Source: an uncultured Planctomycetales bacterium | GTDB lineage: Bacteria; Planctomycetota; Planctomycetia; Pirellulales; Thermoguttaceae | DNA: 64,000 nucleotides | Direction: 5' to 3' | Assembly: GCA_937889015.1 (NCBI GenBank) | Contig: CALARR010000274.1 | Span: forward strand, 1 to 64,000 | Shown here: in pieces, positions 54,922 to 61,628 of the stretch | Layout: each line of letters begins with the position of its first letter | Numbering within the stretch: position 1 is the first letter of the stretch | Program-made: the position numbers and the translations under genes | Notes under the pieces: generated by a model | What the model saw: only the letters and a program-made list of their open reading frames with translations | Database searches by the model: none | What the model was told of the DNA's origin: nothing

Positions 54922-55087
54922 CAGGGGGTGAGGGCTCTCCAAACCGGAAACCGAAATGCGAAGAGCGGAACAGGCCAGAACCAAGAACAACGTATCCACT
55001 TCATCGTTCCCTGGTCCAGCGGCTGCGGTCCCTGGACCATCCACACAACCATCCAACCGGAACAACGCGCAAGCGGAGGACTCCCAT

Positions 55088-57118
55088 ATGAAATCCACAC
55101 AGCGCTTCTTTCTCGCCGCAGCCTGCGTGCTGGGCGCCTGCTGCTGGGGCGCCGCACTTCGCGCGGCCGACGCCGATGCCGCCAAGCAGGGCCGGCAATG
55201 GGCCTTGTTGATCGGTGTGGAGAAGTATCACCGCGTGCCCCCCTTGGTCCACACGATCAACGACGTGCGGCAGTTGGGCAACACGCTCCGCACGCGCGAC
55301 GGTTATCCCGAAGACTGCATCCTGGAGATGCTCGAAACCGCCCCCAACCCCCGCTTCCAACCGCTCAAGGCCAGCATCGAGGCCGAACTGCCCACCTTTC
55401 TCAAGCAGCCCGGCCCCGAGGATACAATCCTGGTGTACTTCACCGGCCACGGCTTCCGCGATGCCAACGGCAAGATGTACCTGGCGCCCCTGGACTGCAA
55501 CCCCGACGACCTAGTGAAGACGGGCATCGCCGTGGAATGGTTCCGCCAGCAGATCGCCGACTGCAAGGCCAAGTTCAAGCTGCTGATCCTGGACTCCTGC
55601 CACGCCGGGTCGGAAAAGGGCGAAGGCGACGAGAAGAGCCTGGTGGCCAAGGACCTCGGCGAGCCCTTCAAGGACATCGAAGGGGTGGTCACCCTGGCCA
55701 GTTCCACGGCCAAGGAGAAAAGCCAGATTTGGGAGCAGAAGCAGCAATCACTCTTCAGCTATTGGCTCAACCAGGCCCTGCGCGGCCACGCCGACGAGAA
55801 TAGCGACGGCAAAATCGATATCGACGAACTGTACAAGTACGTCTATCGCAACGTGACGCGCACGGCCAAGGCCCGGCATCCCCTGCCGCAAACGCCGGTT
55901 CGCATCGTGCGCAGCGGCACGCCCGACGTGCCCACAGTGGCCAGTCTCCGGCCGCTGACCCTGAGACAAGTCATCACCGACACGGCCGAGCAACTGGCCG
56001 ACGCCGTGGAAGAGCGCAAGCTGAACAAGGTCGGCGTACTGGAGTTCATCAACGACACCAAGCTGGGCGAACTGCTGGGGGCCGATTTCGGACTGCTGGG
56101 GCGCTACTGTGCCGAAGAGTTGGAACGCCGCCTCACCGACCAGGGCGAGGGCAAGTTCAGCGTCGTCGATCGCCGCCGACTGCAAACCGTGCTCAAGGAA
56201 CAGGGCTTCAAGCTGGACGACGTAGGCTCGTCTGAGGCCCTGAAGCAGCTTTCCACCAAGGCCGACGGCATGCCGGTCATCGCCCTGGGTACGCTCCGCA
56301 ATCGGGCCGGACGCACGGTCAACATCCAGTGCAAGCTGGTCCGCACCGATAGCGACGACCTGGCCGGCTCGGCCGGCGGCGCCGCCGTGCTGAACGAGTC
56401 GGAATGGGCCATGCTCGGCCGTAGTGCAGCACTGACGGCTCAAGACCTCCGTCCCGAGGTCACCCGGCCCGGCCAGAAGCCCGTTTCCCGTGAACAACAA
56501 TTGATCAAGAAACTGGACGAGAAGTCGGAAGGCGCCCATCCCTTGCTGGACCCCAACTTTTCCTTCCCGGTGAAGATCATGGTAAGCGGCAAGGAACGCA
56601 AAGGCGCCTTCCGCGGCAACGATTACTTCGTCTCCCTGCGCAAAGGCGAAGTCTACGAAATCTGGATTGAAAACCGCACCAAGCAGACCGTCATGATGCG
56701 CCTCCTGGTCGACGGCCTGAATACCTTGCCCGAAAAGGAGACCACCAAGGGCGTACAGTCCGTGGTGATCGGCAAGCGCGTGAACCTGGACGAAGCCAAG
56801 GCCTGGGAACTGGATCCCGAATACGCCACGCTCTACGCCGTGCGCGGCTTCGTGACCGAACTCGGCCCGCAAGGCAAGCTCCGCGAGTTCGTGGTCGTCG
56901 ACGCCGACCAATCGCTGGCCGCCCGGCAGAAGTTCACCGATCAGATCGGCCTGATTACGGCCGCCTTCTATGCCCCGGCCACGGGCTCGCGTGGAATCGG
57001 AACCGGGCTGGGCAAGGAACGCAACGAAGAGATCCTCAAAGCCAAGGAATCCCGTTGTGGCAACCTTCTGGCCGTAGTCCACATCCGCTATGTCGACGCC
57101 GACGTGGGCGAGCGGTAA
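55088..57118 (+). CDS. Caspase-family protein with EF-hand-like loop and FlgO/CsgG-like domain
   Basis: This encodes 676 residues, with GGAGG (55075-55079) before the ATG. A signal peptide ends near ALRAAD. The caspase domain starts immediately (QWALLIGVEKYHRVPPL), with His121 in ILVYFTGHGFRD and Cys171 in LLILDSCHAGSEKG. An EF-hand-like loop DENSDGKIDIDE follows. The middle (about 295-440) resembles FlgO/CsgG-like lipoprotein domains (VGVLEFINDTKLGELLG, VVDRRRLQTVLKEQGF). The C-terminal part (about 490-676) contains beta-rich sequence with MVSGKERKGAFRGNDYFVSLRKGE. The domain order differs from the two upstream paralogues. Confidence 0.85.
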   Translation: MKSTQRFFLAAACVLGACCWGAALRAADADAAKQGRQWALLIGVEKYHRVPPLVHTINDVRQLGNTLRTRDGYPEDCILEMLETAPNPRFQPLKASIEAELPTFLKQPGPEDTILVYFTGHGFRDANGKMYLAPLDCNPDDLVKTGIAVEWFRQQIADCKAKFKLLILDSCHAGSEKGEGDEKSLVAKDLGEPFKDIEGVVTLASSTAKEKSQIWEQKQQSLFSYWLNQALRGHADENSDGKIDIDELYKYVYRNVTRTAKARHPLPQTPVRIVRSGTPDVPTVASLRPLTLRQVITDTAEQLADAVEERKLNKVGVLEFINDTKLGELLGADFGLLGRYCAEELERRLTDQGEGKFSVVDRRRLQTVLKEQGFKLDDVGSSEALKQLSTKADGMPVIALGTLRNRAGRTVNIQCKLVRTDSDDLAGSAGGAAVLNESEWAMLGRSAALTAQDLRPEVTRPGQKPVSREQQLIKKLDEKSEGAHPLLDPNFSFPVKIMVSGKERKGAFRGNDYFVSLRKGEVYEIWIENRTKQTVMMRLLVDGLNTLPEKETTKGVQSVVIGKRVNLDEAKAWELDPEYATLYAVRGFVTELGPQGKLREFVVVDADQSLAARQKFTDQIGLITAAFYAPATGSRGIGTGLGKERNEEILKAKESRCGNLLAVVHIRYVDADVGER

Positions 57119-57127
57119 GGTGCTTTC

Positions 57128-57523
57128 ATGGAAGGCAGCTCGCCCGACTGCGGAATCCACGTGGAACTGTCCTTTCCTGATGAGCCCGAAGTGGGACGTA
57201 TCGCCGGGATCGTCAGACGCTCTGGCCGTCGACTGGTCGTCTCGGCAAGCGGGCCCGGGTATTGGTTTGACCGGCGCTACGTTCCCTTTCGTGGCCGGCG
57301 CTGGCTGCAGTATCTCCTGACCCCGCTCGCCGCCCCCTTGGGTGTGCTCTTCTCCCAGCGCGATCTCTGCTGGTCCGGCATGGAGACCGACACACCGTGC
57401 CTGCACCTCAGGCCGCTGGTGCCTCCGGATTTCTGGCTGAATGTCCATTTCCGAAGCCACGAGGAGGCCGACCAGACGGCTTCGCTGGTCGCAAGCCTGT
57501 TCGGCGCACCGCCAGGCGACTGA
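57128..57523 (+). CDS. Hypothetical protein following the third caspase gene
   Basis: This encodes 131 residues, starting 9 nt after the caspase stop codon, with a weak AAGG upstream. The content is ordinary (LSFPDEPEVGRIAGIVRRSGRRLVVSASGPGYWFDRRYV, PPDFWLNVHFRSHEEADQTASLVASLFG) with no signal peptide or membrane segment. I do not recognise a family. The tight spacing suggests operonic expression with the caspase genes, so it may be a cytoplasmic partner. Confidence 0.5.
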   Translation: MEGSSPDCGIHVELSFPDEPEVGRIAGIVRRSGRRLVVSASGPGYWFDRRYVPFRGRRWLQYLLTPLAAPLGVLFSQRDLCWSGMETDTPCLHLRPLVPPDFWLNVHFRSHEEADQTASLVASLFGAPPGD

Positions 57524-57757
57524 GCGCACACGGCGACCGCCGCCCCTTCTTTTGGGTTGCCGGTGGCACACGCGATTTGCCGATTGGCCCTCAGATGAGT
57601 CATGCCCGCGCGCGACCAGTTCGATCCCGGTTCCACCCCCGCAAACGCCACCCTTGAGTTGCAGCCCTTTTCTGAAGATCAATGAACTGACTTTACCGCT
57701 CTTGCCGAAAACACTATTGACTGTCTGTCGCCGTTGCCGGTCCTGCGGCCGGCTGGC

Positions 57758-57786
57758 TTGATTTTCGCGCGTCAGGCGCATAGGAT
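57758..57786 (+). promoter_or_regulatory. Putative sigma70-type promoter for cysE
   Basis: TTGATT (57758-57763) is exactly 17 nt from TAGGAT (57781-57786). Transcription would start about 57793, giving a long leader of about 177 nt before the ATG at 57970. Confidence 0.42.
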
Positions 57787-57863
57787 TGCCTGACCTTTGA
57801 GGGCAAAGCACATGGCTGGCCGTTCTCGCCGATCGCTGGGCTGTCGTCTGTGCCGCTGTTGTT

Positions 57864-57882
57864 GTCCGGCCTGAAGCCGGAC
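57864..57882 (+). promoter_or_regulatory. Hairpin in the cysE leader
   Basis: GTCCGGC-CTGAA-GCCGGAC, a 7-bp perfect stem with a 5-nt loop, lies in the predicted leader, 88 bp before the start codon. It could contribute to leader control, but it is short and may be incidental. Confidence 0.3.
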
Positions 57883-57969
57883 GTTCTTGCCGCTTTGCCT
57901 TCTTCGCAATCTGTTTGCCGCCTGCCTCAATTCGTTTGCACGCCGCGCCCGCGGCCTGGAGTGTTTGCG

Positions 57970-58938
57970 ATGGCCACCGATTTCCGCCTCAAAGAACAAT
58001 TGCCCGATCTGACCGAGGAACTGGTTCAAACCTACACCGAGGTCAGCACGATCAACCACCTCGGCCACTGCCCCCTGCCCAACTACGAGACGATCATCGA
58101 GGCCACCGAGGATCTCAAGGAAGTTTTGTACCCGGGCTATCGCCGCCGCGACCATCTGCACATGGGCAACGTGGGATATCACGTGGGCGACCTGATCGAT
58201 CGCCTGCACGACACGCTCATGCTGCAAATCGCGCGTGCCCTGTGCCACGAGGCGGGCAAGAACCGCTCCTGCAATCCACAGCAGCGGCACGATTTCGAAG
58301 CCCTGGGCCAGGCGCGCGCGGTCGCCTTCCTCCGCCAACTGCCTGAATTGCGCCGCACCCTGGCCCTGGATGTCGAGGCCTCGTTTGCCGGCGACCCGGC
58401 CTGCAAGTCCCTGGATGAAGTGATCTTCTGCTACCCGGGCCTGGAGGCCGTCACGGTCTACCGCCTGGCGCACCTGCTGCACCAGTTGGAAGTCCCGCTC
58501 ATTCCGCGCATGATGACCGAATGGGCGCACGGCCGCACTGGCATCGACATCCATCCCGGCGCGACCATCGGCCGGCATTTCTTCATCGATCACGGCACCG
58601 GTGTGGTGATCGGCGAGACGTGCGTGATCGGCGAGTGGGTCAAGCTGTATCAGGGCGTTACCTTGGGAGCCCTCAGCTTCCCCACCGACGGCGAAGGGAA
58701 CCTGGTGCGCGGCCTGAAACGGCATCCGACCATCGATGACCGCGTGGTGATCTATGCCAACGCCACGGTGCTCGGCGGCGAGACCGTGATCGGCCACGAC
58801 TCGGTGATCGGCTCCAACGTGTGGATCACGCGGAGCGTGGACCCGCACACCACGGTCCTGCTGGAAAAGCCCAACCTGCGCATCCGCGGCGGCCAAGGGG
58901 ACGAATTCCAGCCGGAACTGAAACCGGCCCAACGCTAG
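57970..58938 (+). CDS. cysE: Serine O-acetyltransferase (CysE/EpsC-type)
   Basis: This encodes 322 residues from the ATG at 57970, with GGAG upstream. The N-terminal helical region is long (LPDLTEELVQTYTEVSTINH...). The C-terminal left-handed beta-helix carries hexapeptide repeats: HGRTGIDIHPGATIGRHFFIDHGTGVVIGETCVIG, VKLYQGVTLGALS, NATVLGGETVIGHDSVIGSNVWIT. The catalytic His region is FIDHGTG. It makes O-acetylserine, the substrate of CysK at 39.7 kb. The last 4 bases overlap the stop codon of the convergent YfhO gene. Confidence 0.9.
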   Translation: MATDFRLKEQLPDLTEELVQTYTEVSTINHLGHCPLPNYETIIEATEDLKEVLYPGYRRRDHLHMGNVGYHVGDLIDRLHDTLMLQIARALCHEAGKNRSCNPQQRHDFEALGQARAVAFLRQLPELRRTLALDVEASFAGDPACKSLDEVIFCYPGLEAVTVYRLAHLLHQLEVPLIPRMMTEWAHGRTGIDIHPGATIGRHFFIDHGTGVVIGETCVIGEWVKLYQGVTLGALSFPTDGEGNLVRGLKRHPTIDDRVVIYANATVLGGETVIGHDSVIGSNVWITRSVDPHTTVLLEKPNLRIRGGQGDEFQPELKPAQR

Positions 58939-61628
58939 CGCGATCGCAAGAACCACGCGGCGGCCAGCACTCCCAACCACGCCAACATGCTGACCGCCGC
59001 TCCCCAGGCCAGGCTCATCGGACGATAGCGATACTCCAGGCGGTGCTGGCCGGCAGGCATCCACGCGCCGCGCAGCACGCGATTGGTGCGAAGAACGGGG
59101 ACCGGCCGAGCACGCGCGCCGCCGGTCTGCACCTCCAGACGCCAGTCGGGATCGAACTGATCCGCCAGCACCACCAGGCCCGGCCGCGACAGGCGCGCCT
59201 CGATCACCACACGCTGCGGATCGTACTGCACGATCCGGCAGCTTTCGTCCGGGCCGCTCTCGCCAGGCGTGCGGCCGCCATCCAACGGCACGTCACCCTC
59301 CACGATCGCCAAACGCCGCGCTGCCTGAACCGAACCGATCTGCCCCAGCACCTCCCGACTTCGCGCGTTGAGCGATTCGGCGTCAGGACGCCCCAACGGC
59401 GGCACGGTCTGCACCTGGTGGACAATCCAGGCCCGAGGCATCGTCGCCGGCAGGGCGCGCACCGCCACGTCGGCCGCGACCGGATCGAGACCTGCGGCTT
59501 TCAACGCCTGGTCGGCGGGACTTTCCTCGGAGTCGAGCGCGCGCGGAAGGATGCTGAACTCCACCCCCAAAAGAGCTGCTAGAGACGTCTGGCCCCAACC
59601 GGGCGATACGCCGGAGGACGACTTGGCGAGGTCCGCCTCAGCCGCCCGGATCAGCCAGCGCAGATCGCCCGGCATCAGGGTGCCATAGGTTTCCGCCTGA
59701 TCGATACCGTAGCTCTGGTGATGCTGCGGCGCAAGGGTGGCCCGGTTCCAGGCCGTGGATTCAGCCAAGCGCGTTTCGCTACCGCTGCGACTCCAGCCGT
59801 CAGGCAACCAGAGCCAATGGCGATACGCGCGCGGAGGCACGACCGAGGACGGTTGCTGCAAGCGGATCCAGTCGGCGACCGGTGAAGCCGCGTGCCATAG
59901 TCGAGCCGGGGCCGTGACCACCATCCAACCGTTGGCCAGGGCCAAATCCAGGACCAACAACACCAGGCAGACCGATGCCGACCATCGGGCCGGCAGCATT
60001 GGACGACCGAGCACGACGGTCAACAGCAGGGCCAGCACCGCGGTGTGCAGCAGGGCCCCCGTCAGGTCGCGCGCCGCACCGGCCGTGTCCAACGGACCGA
60101 ACAGCGGATCGGGCCCAAGCCCGGCCAGCCATCCGGACCACCAAGGACGGACTATCCATACGGCGCCCGCACCAATCAGACTCAGAGAAGCCAGCGACAG
60201 CAATCCCCAGCCGAACCACCCTCGCGCCCCTCGCCCCTCGCCTCCCGCCCCTCGCCTCTTGTCCACCCCCACCAGTCCATCCCAACCGCGCGCCGCCAGC
60301 AGGCAGAGCATCAATGAGGCGACCGTCATCCACTTGGCCGGATAGCGAAACTGGACGTAGCCGGGCAGCAGCACGGTGAGCCACCAATAGACGCCGCCTA
60401 CAGGATCGCCAATCGCCCCTTGCGGCCCAGCCGTCGCCAACAGCCGGTTGACGAGCCATCCCAGCCCATAGACGCCGAAGCTGGCGGCGATCGCCAACAG
60501 GGCCATCCACGAAAGCCAGCGATCCAACCCTGGTCCACGCCACAGGCGCAGCCCGCACGTGGCCAGCAGCAGCGGCAACAGGCCCAGATACAGCGAGGGC
60601 ACCCACACCCGCTCCACGGGCGCGAAGGCGTCGAACCAGCGATGATGGATGGGGAACTGCCGGCCGCCGCAGTTGGGCCACACCAGTTCCGTCAGACGCC
60701 ACGGCGCGAGGCTGAACTGATAGACCTGATCCAGATGCGGATCGGTGCCCCGGCACAGCAGTCCGTCGCCGATCGGCCGCTCGGCCATTGGCCGCGGCCC
60801 GGACGAGGCCAGGGCTTGGGGAACGTCCCACAGCGACCGGGCGCCGCCGCTGACGGCGCGCTCGCTCCGCCACGCGAACTCCCAGGCCGGCAAGACCTGC
60901 ACCGCCGCCAGCGCCACAGCCAGACAAAAAGGGGTCAGAACTATTTTCAACCCCGAGACAAGAACGGTCAAGGCTCCTCTCTGGCCGACGCCCTGTTCCC
61001 CAAAGGCCCAGCGGGCCGCGATCAGCAGCAAGGCATGGTAGGCGGCCTGCGGATCGCCGCCCAGAATCATCATCGCCAAGGCCAAAGCCAGGCCGAGACA
61101 CGCGGCCCTGCGCCCGGCAAACCAACGCTCGGCGGCCAACAGGACCAGCGGCATCCAGGCCCCGCCTACCAGATACACCACGTTGGCGTATTGATACAAC
61201 AGGCTGCCACCGAAGGCGTAAGCCAGCGCGCAGATCCCCGCGGCTTCGACACTCGACTGCCAGTGGCGTGCCAAACGATACGCGGACCAGGCCGCCAAGA
61301 GCACATGCCCCACCAGGTACAACCGATAGGCCCAGTCAAAACCGCTGGGCAGAAAGAACACCAGCTTGCCCGGGTACCAGACACTGGCCGTGGGGCTGGC
61401 GGCCAAGGGAAGGCCCAGGTTGTCGTAGGGGTTCCACAGCGGAATGCGACCCGCCGACCATTCGGCCTGCACAAGCTGGAAGAGCGGATAGTAGAAGTCG
61501 GCCGCGTCGCGAAAGGCGGGCAGCTCGTCGCAGAACAGCAAGCCCCGAAACACCCAGGCCAGCAGTCCCAGACACAACAGTCCGACCAGCAGCGGTATGC
61601 GACCCACGGCCTCCATGGCGCGGCTCAT
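58935..61628 (-). CDS. YfhO-family large membrane protein
   Basis: This encodes 897 residues from the ATG at 61628. The N-terminal half (about 1-500) contains about 11 or 12 membrane segments: PLLVGLLCLGLLAWVFRGLLF, then FRDAADFYYPLFQLVQAEWSAGRIPLWNPYDNLGLPLAASP, the YfhO/glycosyltransferase-like signature. The C-terminal part is a large outer-facing domain (about 560-860), ending with RSRPGLVVLADQFDPDWR-like sequence and a last membrane segment. YfhO proteins are linked to envelope polysaccharide or glycan transfer. The start codon overlaps the stop of the upstream gene (ATGA), so translation is probably coupled. Confidence 0.82.
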   Translation of the reverse strand: MSRAMEAVGRIPLLVGLLCLGLLAWVFRGLLFCDELPAFRDAADFYYPLFQLVQAEWSAGRIPLWNPYDNLGLPLAASPTASVWYPGKLVFFLPSGFDWAYRLYLVGHVLLAAWSAYRLARHWQSSVEAAGICALAYAFGGSLLYQYANVVYLVGGAWMPLVLLAAERWFAGRRAACLGLALALAMMILGGDPQAAYHALLLIAARWAFGEQGVGQRGALTVLVSGLKIVLTPFCLAVALAAVQVLPAWEFAWRSERAVSGGARSLWDVPQALASSGPRPMAERPIGDGLLCRGTDPHLDQVYQFSLAPWRLTELVWPNCGGRQFPIHHRWFDAFAPVERVWVPSLYLGLLPLLLATCGLRLWRGPGLDRWLSWMALLAIAASFGVYGLGWLVNRLLATAGPQGAIGDPVGGVYWWLTVLLPGYVQFRYPAKWMTVASLMLCLLAARGWDGLVGVDKRRGAGGEGRGARGWFGWGLLSLASLSLIGAGAVWIVRPWWSGWLAGLGPDPLFGPLDTAGAARDLTGALLHTAVLALLLTVVLGRPMLPARWSASVCLVLLVLDLALANGWMVVTAPARLWHAASPVADWIRLQQPSSVVPPRAYRHWLWLPDGWSRSGSETRLAESTAWNRATLAPQHHQSYGIDQAETYGTLMPGDLRWLIRAAEADLAKSSSGVSPGWGQTSLAALLGVEFSILPRALDSEESPADQALKAAGLDPVAADVAVRALPATMPRAWIVHQVQTVPPLGRPDAESLNARSREVLGQIGSVQAARRLAIVEGDVPLDGGRTPGESGPDESCRIVQYDPQRVVIEARLSRPGLVVLADQFDPDWRLEVQTGGARARPVPVLRTNRVLRGAWMPAGQHRLEYRYRPMSLAWGAAVSMLAWLGVLAAAWFLRSR

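Larger units (their letters stand above)
57524..57969. other. Intergenic region with the cysE promoter and leader
   Basis: This is 446 bp without a gene. It contains a promoter candidate (57758-57786) and a hairpin in the leader (57864-57882). Open frames through this region are extensions of the cysE frame or shadows. Confidence 0.5.
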
